From assembly GCF_009931115.1 (NCBI RefSeq), contig NZ_CP047491.1, positions 1,749,501 through 1,813,500 on the forward strand: DNA of 64,000 nt. The letters are read 5' to 3'. A model generated the notes under the pieces. That model made no database searches. It was not told the DNA's origin and worked only from the letters and a program-made list of their open reading frames with translations. Positions 35,922 through 43,618 of this stretch are shown piece after piece; positions within the stretch are counted from its first letter, which is position 1; each line of letters opens with the position of its first letter. A program made the position numbers and the translations under genes. The stretch is from Microbulbifer hydrolyticus. GTDB taxonomy: Bacteria; Pseudomonadota; Gammaproteobacteria; Pseudomonadales; Cellvibrionaceae.

Positions 35922-37105
35922 TGGCTGCCTCTGATGAACAATTTGAAACGTCCTCTTCGCCGGGGGACGAACCCCGTCCTCGCCGGCACACCCGCATTGA
36001 AAACCTCGAGTACGAAGAACCGGCCGTGCATGAGCGGGCGAGTACCCGGGTAGAGTCGCTGGTTGATGAGCCTGGTGAGCTTCCACGCTCTATTACCACG
36101 GGCGAATCTCTTCCCGACAAAATCTCTTTTTCTGAATTGCGGTTGCCGGTGTTTCGCCTGCGGATGTGGAAGCCGGCCCTGCTGGCCGCTCTGGCACTGG
36201 CGTTCGGGGCGGTATTCTGGGAGTTGCGCCAGTTTTTCTATTGGGCGGCTGACATGCACTGGAGCCTGGGCCTGCTGGCGGGGGTGATTATCAGTGCGTT
36301 GGTCGCAACCATGGCCAGCGCCGTGTGGGAATACTTTCGCGCCGGCAAGCCCTTGCGAAAATTGCAGAAGACTCAGGAACTGGCGGCAGAAGTTCGAGAC
36401 AGTCGCGCCACGGATGCGGTAGATCCGCTGAATCAGCAGCTACGGGAGCTGTTTGCGGGGAAACCGCAGGGGGCGCTGCTGGCGCGGGTACAGGAGGAAA
36501 CGCCGGATTATTACGACAACAGCGAGCTCCTGCGCCATCTGGAGCTGAATTTTTTCGAAGCGCTGGATCAGGAGGCGCTGCGGCGTATCGTTCGCCATGC
36601 GACAACAACCGGGGCGCTGGTGGGGCTCAGTCCCTTTACTACGCTGGATGTGCTGGTTGCGTTGCGCCAGTCCATGCGCATGATCGACGACGTGGCGCAG
36701 ATCTATGGTGTACGCCCCTCCATGGTCGTGCGTTGGCGCCTGTTCAAGAAAATACTCGCCCTGGTGGCCTACAGTGGGGCCAGTGAGTATGCGGTTAGCG
36801 AGCTGTGGCCTGAGCTGGTGGGAGACAGTATGTTGAGCACGGTATCAGCAAGGCTGGGGCAGGGGATGGGAGCAAGCCTGTTTATGGCGAGAATCGGCCT
36901 CGCAGCGGTACATAGCTGCCGACCTATACCGTTTTCTGAAAAGCAGCGTCCACGCTTGGGTGCGCTGACCAGACGCATTGCCAGTAGCCTTAAAGAACGC
37001 CTCCTGGGGCGCGAACAAGGCCAGTGGTCGAGTGCGGTTAGTGGAAAAGCCGCAACGGGCGAATCCGTAAAAGTGGGCAAAAAGAGCACCCCGGGCCCCG
37101 ATTAG
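35921..37105 (+). CDS. ycjF: YcjF-family (TIGR01620) membrane protein
   Basis: A 394-residue inner-membrane partner of YcjX. It has a long polar N-terminus (about residues 1-85), two membrane segments (about 86-106 and 113-135), a short coiled-coil piece (KLQKTQELAAEVRDS) and the conserved DUF697-type C-terminal region (residues about 225-350: ALVGLSPFTTLDVLVALRQSMRMIDDVAQIYGVRPSMVVRW). Overlap with ycjX (TAATG) shows a coupled pair. The protein is longer than E. coli YcjF at both ends. Its role in envelope stress is inferred from the family only. Confidence 0.92.
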   Translation: MAASDEQFETSSSPGDEPRPRRHTRIENLEYEEPAVHERASTRVESLVDEPGELPRSITTGESLPDKISFSELRLPVFRLRMWKPALLAALALAFGAVFWELRQFFYWAADMHWSLGLLAGVIISALVATMASAVWEYFRAGKPLRKLQKTQELAAEVRDSRATDAVDPLNQQLRELFAGKPQGALLARVQEETPDYYDNSELLRHLELNFFEALDQEALRRIVRHATTTGALVGLSPFTTLDVLVALRQSMRMIDDVAQIYGVRPSMVVRWRLFKKILALVAYSGASEYAVSELWPELVGDSMLSTVSARLGQGMGASLFMARIGLAAVHSCRPIPFSEKQRPRLGALTRRIASSLKERLLGREQGQWSSAVSGKAATGESVKVGKKSTPGPD

Positions 37106-37140
37106 CGGGGCCCGGTTGCCAGCGAATCACAGCCTTCGAC

Positions 37141-37692
37141 TTACTGGAACTGCTTCTTCATCAACATGCGGGTGTGATGTTGATCAACCAGCGTGGCCAG
37201 GGTTTCATAGCGGCTTTTGATAAACGGGCGGGGATTGTTTGCACCGGTTTCGTCCGGGTATTCGACCCCATCGCGCACCAGCTGGAGTTCCTTGGCCAGA
37301 TCCTTCATGGCATCGAAGATGGCCTTGGTGTTTTGCTCATCGTAGAAAATGCGGGTTTGGGCCGTATCTGCCAGGTAGGCATCGCACTCACCCAGCCACT
37401 CCGAGCGCTGGTTGAGGAAGTTGATGGTATTGCGGATGCCACCCTTGTATTGGGGTTTGAAGTTTTCGTTGACGTATTTACCCAGGCTTCGCATACCGTA
37501 ATCCACGAATTGCTCCACCAGAGTGTTGCAATAGCTTTCGGTAAGATAGGAGGGGTGCGCTTTGGCGGTCGCCGTGGTCGCGCACAATGCGGCGATCAGG
37601 CTTGCCATCACGGCGGTTGTGAACGACCGTTGCATGCCCTTGCGGGAAGCTTTCGGTAAAGAGGGTGCTTTTGATAATTTTGGCGCTTTCAT
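37141..37692 (-). CDS. Exported hypothetical protein
   Basis: About 184 residues. The start is uncertain: from the ATG at 37692 there is a basic lead (MKAPKLSKAPSLPKASRKG) before the signal peptide; the ATG at 37635 (MQRSFTTAVMASLIAALC…TATA) gives a cleaner signal peptide but has a poor ribosome site. The mature part is helical, with Cys pairs (SYCNTLVEQF and GECDAYLAD) that could form a disulfide, and an Asp/Arg-rich C-terminus. No family recognised. It is convergent with ycjF, 35 bases away, and divergent from gor. Confidence 0.65.
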   Translation of the reverse strand: MKAPKLSKAPSLPKASRKGMQRSFTTAVMASLIAALCATTATAKAHPSYLTESYCNTLVEQFVDYGMRSLGKYVNENFKPQYKGGIRNTINFLNQRSEWLGECDAYLADTAQTRIFYDEQNTKAIFDAMKDLAKELQLVRDGVEYPDETGANNPRPFIKSRYETLATLVDQHHTRMLMKKQFQ

Positions 37693-37969
37693 TCTTGAAT
37701 GCCCTGCTGTTGTTTTCGCTATAAGGCTTGTTATTGTGACAAACATCACATGAATAACGAAACGCCAATCTTATGTCAACGGCTTTTAAGTATGATTTGT
37801 CAGTATTGTACTAATTGCAGAACTACTGCGCATTTTTAGCCGCAATTTAGGTGTATTAGGCGCGGTTTCCTGACGGCAGGCCATCGGTCAGGTGAAGAAA
37901 TTTTGAGCGCTGCGACATCGGCTGGAGCCCGTGATAGATCGTGATTTGCGCCATTGAAAGGAGCACGTT

Positions 37970-39331
37970 TTGTCAGAATTTGATTTTGATCTCTTTGTAA
38001 TCGGTGCCGGGTCCGGCGGTGTGCGTGCTGCACGTATGGCCGCCGCGGCGGGTATGCGCGTAGCGGTTGCGGAGGATCGTTACATGGGTGGTACCTGCGT
38101 CAATGTGGGGTGTGTACCAAAAAAGCTGTTCGTATATGCCAGCAGCTACCGAGAAGCATTTGAGGATGCCGAAGCTTATGGCTGGAAAGGGCAGGTCGAC
38201 GCCAGGTTCGAGTGGCCGACCCTGCGGGACAACAATGCAATGGAGATCACCCGGCTCAACGGAATCTATCGAAACCTGCTGGGCAGCGCCGGGGTTCAGG
38301 TTATCGATGGCAGAGCGAAGCTGAGTGGTCGCCAGCAAGTGAGTGTCGGCGATACCACCTACAGCGCTGAGCGGGTATTGGTGGCCACGGGCGGGTGGCC
38401 GTTTGTGCCGGATATTCCAGGTAGTGAACACGCGATTACTTCCAATGAGGTGTTTTCACTCGAAGTGTTCCCCCGTCGGATACTGGTGGTTGGCGGCGGA
38501 TATATTGCGGTTGAATTCGCCGGTATTTTCGCCGGTCTGGGTGCGGAAACGCACCTGTCCTATCGTCGCGAGCTGTTCTTGCGCGGTTTCGACAACGATG
38601 TGCGCCGGTTTGTCCGGGATGAAGTGGGTAAGAAGCAGGTCAAACTGCATTTCAGTCATGAAGTGCAATCGATCGAAAAGCAGGCAGATGGCACTCTGAA
38701 AGTGCACGGTGTGGATGGCAGTGTACTGGACGTGGACGCGGTGCTTTATGCCACTGGCCGCAAACCCAACACCCATGGGTTGGGGCTGGAAAAATTGGGC
38801 GTGGTTTTGCATAAGGATGGCACAATTGGCGTGGACGACAACTTTCGTAGCAGTGTGACCTCAATCTACGCGCTGGGAGATGTTACCGGGGGGCCTGAGC
38901 TCACCCCGGTTGCGTTGGCCGAAGCCATGGCGCTGGTGAAACACTGGCAGACCGGGAAAACCGCAGAGATCGATTACAACAACATTCCAACCGCGGTGTT
39001 CAGCCAGCCAAATATTGGTACCGTCGGCCTGACGGAGGAGGAAGCCCGTCAGGCCGGTATACCCGTTGTGGTCTACAAGTCGGATTTTCGGGCCATGCGT
39101 CACTCCGTGAGTGGTCGAGACGAGCGCACGCTGATGAAGCTGATTGTCGACGGAAGTAATGACAAGGTAATGGGTGCCCATATGGTGGGGCCTGATGCTG
39201 GTGAAATCATCCAGGGGATTGCGGTGGCAATGAAGGCGGGTGCGACAAAATCCGTATTCGATCAGACTATAGGTATTCACCCTACGGCGGCCGAAGAGTT
39301 TGTCACCATGCGTACGCCGGTGGCTGATTGA
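37970..39331 (+). CDS. gor: Glutathione-disulfide reductase Gor
   Basis: Gor reduces oxidised glutathione with NADPH and keeps the cytosolic thiol pool reduced. The 453-residue FAD protein has [15 protein letters not shown] at the N-terminus, the redox-active disulfide [13 protein letters not shown] (Cys43 and Cys48), the NADPH motif [13 protein letters not shown] near residue 174 with basic residues after it ([11 protein letters not shown]), and the dimer-interface HPTAAEE with the catalytic His near the end. The start is TTG, with AAAGGAG 7 bases upstream; no ATG fits. The gene ends before a bidirectional terminator. gloB at the far end of the window belongs to the same glutathione economy. 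Confidence 0.94.
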   Translation: MSEFDFDLFVIGAGSGGVRAARMAAAAGMRVAVAEDRYMGGTCVNVGCVPKKLFVYASSYREAFEDAEAYGWKGQVDARFEWPTLRDNNAMEITRLNGIYRNLLGSAGVQVIDGRAKLSGRQQVSVGDTTYSAERVLVATGGWPFVPDIPGSEHAITSNEVFSLEVFPRRILVVGGGYIAVEFAGIFAGLGAETHLSYRRELFLRGFDNDVRRFVRDEVGKKQVKLHFSHEVQSIEKQADGTLKVHGVDGSVLDVDAVLYATGRKPNTHGLGLEKLGVVLHKDGTIGVDDNFRSSVTSIYALGDVTGGPELTPVALAEAMALVKHWQTGKTAEIDYNNIPTAVFSQPNIGTVGLTEEEARQAGIPVVVYKSDFRAMRHSVSGRDERTLMKLIVDGSNDKVMGAHMVGPDAGEIIQGIAVAMKAGATKSVFDQTIGIHPTAAEEFVTMRTPVAD

Positions 39332-39400
39332 CCGGCCTCGCTGGGCCTTCGCCAGCTGCGCCGTAACGGTCCTCCCCCGCCAGACATTCGCGAACGCTCA

Positions 39401-39437
39401 AAAAAAGGCTGTGCCGAATAACGGCACAGCCTTTTTT
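39401..39437. terminator. Bidirectional terminator between gor and hpf
   Basis: AAAAAAGGCTGTGCC (39401-39415) pairs perfectly with GGCACAGCCTTTTTT (39423-39437) around a 7-base loop, giving A- and T-runs on both sides. It lies between two converging genes. Confidence 0.92.
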
Positions 39438-39601
39438 GCATCTTAACCATCTCCTCGCCCAGCGGTGTGGGCCAGTTGGCAAGGCCTGGCAGCGATGGCT
39501 GCCGGCAAGCTGGGCACCTGTGCTAGTGCGTACAGGCACCTCTGATAACTGTATCTGTATAAATTTTACGGTCCCCCTCTATCAAGGTGTGTGAAAGCGG
39601 T

Positions 39602-39961
39602 TTATTCAGCTTCTTCAACAGGCTCCAGCTCTGGTAGCTGGTGCCGACGCGACTTGCGACGGTCTCCGCGCTCTTTCAGGCAGCGCTCCACTGAATTGAA
39701 TGCTCCGGTAACTGCGCGATGGATAGAATCGCTTTCGTTGGTAATGGTGACCGGATTTCCGCTGAGGGCAAGTTCTACGGAAGCCTTGTATTGCTTCCCT
39801 TTATGCTTGTGTTGATGGGGGGCTTCGAGGACCACACGGCTACGTATGATGTCGCCACAATAACGTTCGAGCTTGTGTAGTTTCCTGGATACGGTGTCAG
39901 CCAGAGCGGCAGATTTGTCGATATCGCGGAACACAATGTTATCGTAAGGCGCAGATTTCAT
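39602..39961 (-). CDS. Ribosome hibernation-promoting factor (HPF/YfiA-like)
   Basis: A 119-residue member of the HPF/YfiA family that binds the 30S subunit and silences ribosomes in stationary phase or stress. The start chosen (MKSAPYDNIVFRDIDKS) is preceded by GGAGGT at 7 bases; a longer frame has no ribosome site. Core features: HKLERYCGDIIRSRVVLEAPHQHKHKGKQYKASVEL, where basic residues contact rRNA, and the C-terminal helix RAVTGAFNSVERCLKERGDRRKSRRH. The N-terminus differs from classic short HPF (MQINITGH…), so it is a divergent relative. It is not next to rpoN here. Confidence 0.8.
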   Translation of the reverse strand: MKSAPYDNIVFRDIDKSAALADTVSRKLHKLERYCGDIIRSRVVLEAPHQHKHKGKQYKASVELALSGNPVTITNESDSIHRAVTGAFNSVERCLKERGDRRKSRRHQLPELEPVEEAE

Positions 39962-40471
39962 GGGCACATACCTCCGGTTATAAAGGGTCCATGCAGGCCG
40001 CAAAGTGCGGTTTGCTGAAAGAAGGTAGGGCGCCCTGTAGGGAGAGTCTGCTCAGCCAGAAAATCGGATCACCAGAGGTCGCATGTTCAATATTTGCCGC
40101 ATTGGCAATGGTGGTGTTTTGCGCCCGGGCCGGTTTTCCAACTGGGTCAGGAGTATCTCCCTGTAGGTCATAATGCGATTCTCAAAAAAAAAATCAAGCA
40201 CTTGGATCAATAAAATGTCATAAAAATTTGTTAGTGGCGGGGGAACTTTTTTCGTGCAGTCGATGTTCCATTTTGAGGCGCGAGTCACCGATAGTGCATG
40301 AATCTTGTTGGCATGGTCATTGCTGCATATATAAGTCTGGGGTACATTGGCCACCCTCGTGGGGGTGCAGGTAATCTCGGTTGTCCTGGGGGATACACCG
40401 CGACTCTGCGAATGGCGCTTTTGCTCCTCGCGACTTCTGAAGTAAAAAAATCAAACAACGGACTTTTGACT
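39962..40471. other. Intergenic region upstream of the coiled-coil protein gene
   Basis: A 510-base divergent region without a convincing gene; a 60-codon frame from 39991 lacks protein-like features. It is AT-rich around 40170-40250 (A-run and T-rich bases), suitable for bent DNA or an activator site. A sigma-54-like promoter lies at 40308-40324 (separate entry). Confidence 0.4.
40308..40324 (+). promoter_or_regulatory. Sigma-54-like -24/-12 promoter
   Basis: TTGGCATGGTCATTGCT matches the consensus YTGGCACGrNNNTTGCW with one mismatch (T for C). The GG (40310-40311) and GC (40322-40323) are separated by exactly 10 bases, as sigma-54 requires. Transcription would start near 40336, about 135 bases before the ATG at 40472. 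AT-rich DNA precedes it. Confidence 0.6.
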
Positions 40472-41497
40472 ATGGCGGTAAACCGTGGCTGCGCTCTGTT
40501 TTTTGCGGGCGTGTTGGGGGTGTTTGGCTGGTGTGGACTGGTGCAGGCGGCATCTTCTCTCACCGTTGAGCAGAACAAACTTGCGCGTATGGAACAATCC
40601 CAGGAAAACCGGCTGGTAGAACTGGAAGATGTCGAGAACGAAATGCTCGCATACGAATACAAACTCCAGCGTGCGCAGGAGTCACTGTTGAAAGCTCGTG
40701 CGAACTACGCGGAGAGCCTTAAAGCGCTCAAGTCCGCAGAGCGGGAGCATAACCTGGGTGCCACGAGTGACACCGAAAGGGCGCTGCACAAAGCGAAACA
40801 CGCCTACGCAATGGCTGAGCGCGGTGTTGACAGCCGTAACCGTCGGGTGGAAATCATCCAGTCCACGTTCGGAGAGCTGGAAAGCCGCCTGAAGGCCTCC
40901 CAGGGCTCGGTCAAGGCTGGCGAGTCCCGTCTCGCTGAGCAGCAGGCACTGGTGGACAAGCTGGTCAAGTCCATGCTGGTGAAGGTGGAGAGCCAAAAAG
41001 CGGCGCAGGAACCCGCAGCGGCCGCTCCACCACCGGTAAGCGCGCCATCGGTGCCGGCACCTAGCCTGGCGTCGCTGGAGCCTGTTGCGCCCAGCATAGC
41101 CGAACCCGAAGCCGCTGAATCGGACGCCGAGGCTGCTGCAGAGCGTGAGATTGATCCGGAGTTGATGGAATATGTTCGCGGTGAGCGAGAGCGCCTGAGT
41201 GAGCTTCTCGGGGAGCTCGAGGAAGGGGAAGAGGGCAAACAAACGTTCCGCAACCTGACTCTTCGCCCCTCCGATGGGGATTCCGTCGAATTCGAATTCC
41301 TCGGCCAGAACCAGTATCGACTGATCGCGCCGGTGAGTGCGGGTCGGCAGACCTACAAAATCAACTCGTGGCGCTTCCGTCGCACAATTCCGTCGGACGA
41401 TGACGGTGAGCGCTACGTGTTTATTTTCGATGCCCGGCGTCTGGCGCGTCCGCGACTGGTCATGTATCCGGAATACGTATTGTCCAAGCTGGACTGA
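40472..41497 (+). CDS. Exported coiled-coil protein of unknown function
   Basis: A 341-residue protein starting with a signal peptide (MAVNRGCALFFAGVLGVFG…VQA, cleavage near residue 26). The next part (about 30-180) is a long Glu/Ala/Lys/Arg-rich coiled coil. A linker rich in Ala and Pro (about 182-232) follows, and the C-terminal 100 residues form a compact domain (TFRNLTLRPSDGDSVEFEFLGQNQYRLIAP…) ending ARPRLVMYPEYVLSKLD. The architecture recalls periplasmic scaffolds, but I cannot place it in a family. A sigma-54-like promoter precedes it and a strong terminator follows. Longer in-frame starts upstream (from 40298) overlap that promoter and were rejected. Confidence 0.72.
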   Translation: MAVNRGCALFFAGVLGVFGWCGLVQAASSLTVEQNKLARMEQSQENRLVELEDVENEMLAYEYKLQRAQESLLKARANYAESLKALKSAEREHNLGATSDTERALHKAKHAYAMAERGVDSRNRRVEIIQSTFGELESRLKASQGSVKAGESRLAEQQALVDKLVKSMLVKVESQKAAQEPAAAAPPPVSAPSVPAPSLASLEPVAPSIAEPEAAESDAEAAAEREIDPELMEYVRGERERLSELLGELEEGEEGKQTFRNLTLRPSDGDSVEFEFLGQNQYRLIAPVSAGRQTYKINSWRFRRTIPSDDDGERYVFIFDARRLARPRLVMYPEYVLSKLD

Positions 41498-41510
41498 CTG
41501 GTCAGAAAAT

Positions 41511-41538
41511 AAAAAGGCCCGCTATGCGGGCTTTTTTT
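41511..41538 (+). terminator. Intrinsic terminator after the coiled-coil gene
   Basis: A-run, GCCCGC (41517-41522), loop TAT, GCGGGC (41526-41531), then seven T. It could also act on thpR transcripts from the other strand. Confidence 0.85.
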
Positions 41539-41613
41539 ATGCCGGTCCGTTCGCGGATGATCTATTCGACTGACCTCGGCTGGGCGGCAGTGCAGTACAC
41601 GTTTCCTTTGGTG

Positions 41614-42189
41614 TCATCCTGCGAGGGGGAGTGAAAGTAGCGGTTGGTATTGACTGCCTCCCGTCGCGAGAAGGCTGTGATACAGGGTGATATTGTCCAG
41701 TCGACAGATGAAGTCGGCGGGAGCGGCGGGCATCCTTGAAAAGCCCGTACGGCTTCTGGCCAGAGTGAAATGCGGGCGAAACGTTTTGCGCTCTGGTTGC
41801 TTGCCAATAGCCGCCATCAGTTTACGGCACTTTTCATGCAGGGCTGTAAGCGCGGGGGTTGGCAGAAGTTCCGCCGCCAGCATTTTGGCTCTGTCCCTGG
41901 GGAAGGGGTGTGTGCTGACGATCTGGCCCGGGCAGGTGGGCGATTGCCGGGCGATTTCTCGCAGTCTTTCTTCGATGGAGCCCAGGTGGCGACGCTCTGT
42001 ATCTCCCAGAAATGCCAGCGTAAGGTGGCGGTTGGTTTCGCTGATCCAGCGGCAGTCCCGAGGCAGGCGAAGCCCCTCCAGGTAAGCGCAAGTGGCATCG
42101 AGAAACCGCTGGGTCGCGGCATTGGGAGCGATGCCGATAAAAAGCCGCACTGGCTCCAGATCAGCGTCTGTATCCACGGCGGGCCTCAC
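41614..42189 (-). CDS. thpR: RNA 2',3'-cyclic phosphodiesterase ThpR (LigT)
   Basis: A 191-residue 2H phosphoesterase that opens 2',3'-cyclic phosphates on RNA or related nucleotides. Both catalytic HxT motifs are visible: RHLTLAFLGDTE near residue 55 and RPHFTLARSRTG near 138. The N-terminal VRLFIGIAPNAATQRFL and the middle AKMLAAELLPTPALTALHEKC are typical. It is divergent from the ibpA heat-shock gene, with 227 bases between the two ATGs that include a sigma-32-like promoter facing ibpA. Whether thpR shares heat-shock control is unknown. Confidence 0.92.
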   Translation of the reverse strand: MRPAVDTDADLEPVRLFIGIAPNAATQRFLDATCAYLEGLRLPRDCRWISETNRHLTLAFLGDTERRHLGSIEERLREIARQSPTCPGQIVSTHPFPRDRAKMLAAELLPTPALTALHEKCRKLMAAIGKQPERKTFRPHFTLARSRTGFSRMPAAPADFICRLDNITLYHSLLATGGSQYQPLLSLPLAG

Positions 42190-42236
42190 GTTCTTTTCCT
42201 TTGACCAAAAATTTTTCCATTTTTTTATTGGATCCC

Positions 42237-42264
42237 CTTGAAGGCGGTTGCGCAGCCCCTATAT
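42237..42264 (+). promoter_or_regulatory. Sigma-32 (RpoH)-like heat-shock promoter
   Basis: CTTGAA (42237-42242), a 14-base spacer and CCCTATAT (42257-42264) match the heat-shock consensus (CTTGAA-N13-15-CCCATnT) well. Transcription would start near 42272 and give a leader of about 145 bases to ibpA. Confidence 0.65.
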
Positions 42265-42389
42265 CTAATTGTGAGGGGGCAGGCTCGACAGAGGTGTCTC
42301 CCCACAAGCCCGGTCTCTTTCCTGGCAAGGTGCCAAGGGATATTGCCGGGGCTAAACCGCCTGGTATATTTTGTACAGGCGCTATTCCA

Positions 42390-42416
42390 ATATTGCTCTG
42401 AATTGAGGATATGACA
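42390..42416 (+). promoter_or_regulatory. ROSE-like RNA thermometer at the ibpA ribosome site
   Basis: UUGCUC (42393-42398) can pair with GAGGA (42405-42409), the ibpA Shine-Dalgarno, across a 6-base loop. A G of UUGCU faces a G of AGGA, the hallmark of ROSE thermometers that melt on heating. Upstream leader sequence can form small additional hairpins (for example GGCA…TGCC near 42327). The family is known to control ibpA and related genes. Confidence 0.6.
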
Positions 42417-42917
42417 ATGCGTAACTTAGATCTTTCTCCACTTTACCGTTCTGCTATCGGCTTTGATCGTCTGGCCAGCCTGCTGGATACCATGACCACC
42501 ACCGAACAGAATCAGCCGGCTTACCCTCCCTACAACATCGAGTTGACCGGTGAGGATGCCTATCGAATCTCCATGGCCGTTGCGGGTTTCGACCAGTCTG
42601 AGCTGGATATTCAGATGGAACAGAACCGCCTGACTGTCAGCGGCAAAAAGCCGGCTGAAGAAGGCAAGCGCAACTTCCTGCATCGCGGAATCGCTGCGCG
42701 CAACTTCGAGCGGCGCTTTCAGCTCGCCGACCATGTGCGCGTGACCGATGCGAAACTGGCCAATGGGCTGCTGCATATCGAGCTGGTGCGCGAAATTCCC
42801 GAGGCAATGAAACCGCGCAAAATTGAAATTTCCAGTGGCAACCTACTGCAGTCCAAATCATCCCCTGAGCCAGAGGCGGAAGCGACGCACGTAAAGGTAG
42901 GTGAGCAAGCCGCCTGA
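42417..42917 (+). CDS. ibpA: Small heat-shock protein IbpA (Hsp20)
   Basis: A 166-residue Hsp20-family holdase that binds unfolding proteins. The start MRNLDLSPLYRSAIGFDRLASLLD matches IbpA closely. The alpha-crystallin domain follows (PYNIELTGEDAYRISMAVAGFDQSELDIQMEQNRLTVSG…HRGIAARNFERRFQLADHVRV…ANGLLHIELVREIPE). The ATG at 42417 is chosen because GAGG at 42405 is 8 bases away; an ATG at 42411 is only 2 bases from it. A sigma-32-like promoter and a ROSE-like thermometer precede the gene. A methyltransferase gene starts 2 bases after its stop. Confidence 0.94.
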   Translation: MRNLDLSPLYRSAIGFDRLASLLDTMTTTEQNQPAYPPYNIELTGEDAYRISMAVAGFDQSELDIQMEQNRLTVSGKKPAEEGKRNFLHRGIAARNFERRFQLADHVRVTDAKLANGLLHIELVREIPEAMKPRKIEISSGNLLQSKSSPEPEAEATHVKVGEQAA

Positions 42918-42919
42918 TC

Positions 42920-43597
42920 GTGTCTTCACCCGAGCCCGAACTCACGCATAAGGGGTCTTCGGGCTCCTGCCCACTGTGCCGCCAGTCGGCGGCACAGTTT
43001 TATCATCGTGACAAATTCCGCGATTATTACCAGTGTGCCCGGTGCGCACTGGTATTCGTCCCTCCTGCGTATCATCTGTCTCCCCAGGCTGAGAAGGCCT
43101 ACTACGAATTACACGAAAACAGCCTGGAGGACGAGGGCTACCGGCGTTTTCTGGATCGCTGTGCAAAACCCGTTTTGGCTCGCCTGTCGCCCGCATCCCG
43201 AGGCCTGGATTTTGGCTGTGGCCCGGCGCCACTGTTGGCCAGAATGTTCGAGGAGCGTGGTCACAGTGTATCGACATACGATCTGTACTTTCAGCCGGAT
43301 GCTTCAGTGCTGGATTGCCGTTTTGATTTCATTGTCAGTACAGAAGTGATTGAGCACCTGGCGAACCCGATGGTGGTTCTGACAAGGCTATGGCATCAGG
43401 TCGATGCCGGGGGAATTCTGGCGTTGATGACCAAGCTGGTTGCATCACCCGAGCGCTTTGCCAGCTGGCACTATATTCGCGATCCCACGCACATCGTGTT
43501 TTTCAGCGTAGAAACTTTCCACTGGCTGGCAAAGCAGCTTTCCGCCACGGTGGAGTTTCCCAGCCCGGATGTCATTCTTTTGACAAAACCGGATTGA
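42920..43597 (+). CDS. Class I SAM-dependent methyltransferase coupled to ibpA
   Basis: A 225-residue protein with an N-terminal four-Cys zinc-ribbon-like part (CPLCRQSA…YQCARCALVFVPPAYH) and a Rossmann methyltransferase core (GLDFGCGPAPLLARMF, then ALMTKL motifs; FDFIVSTEVIEHLANP as motif IV). This is the methyltransferase-type fold with the zinc ribbon of the Methyltransf_23 group; substrate unknown. The GTG start is 2 bases after the ibpA stop, so translation is probably coupled and heat-inducible. The C-terminus (HYIRDPTHIVFFSVETFHWLAKQL) is also family-typical. Confidence 0.85.
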   Translation: MSSPEPELTHKGSSGSCPLCRQSAAQFYHRDKFRDYYQCARCALVFVPPAYHLSPQAEKAYYELHENSLEDEGYRRFLDRCAKPVLARLSPASRGLDFGCGPAPLLARMFEERGHSVSTYDLYFQPDASVLDCRFDFIVSTEVIEHLANPMVVLTRLWHQVDAGGILALMTKLVASPERFASWHYIRDPTHIVFFSVETFHWLAKQLSATVEFPSPDVILLTKPD

Positions 43598-43618
43598 AAT
43601 ACCGATTACTTTCGTTGC

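Noticed and set aside
39541..39570. LexA-box-like CTGTAT repeats before the gor/hpf terminator region
   Set aside because: The required CAG half-site at the right spacing is missing.
39991..40173. 60-codon + strand frame upstream of the coiled-coil gene
   Set aside because: Cys/Ser/Gly-rich product without a ribosome site, overlapping the hpf promoter region.
40298..40471. N-terminal extension of the coiled-coil protein from an upstream ATG
   Set aside because: It would overlap the sigma-54-like promoter and replace a clean signal peptide; the ATG at 40472 is preferred.
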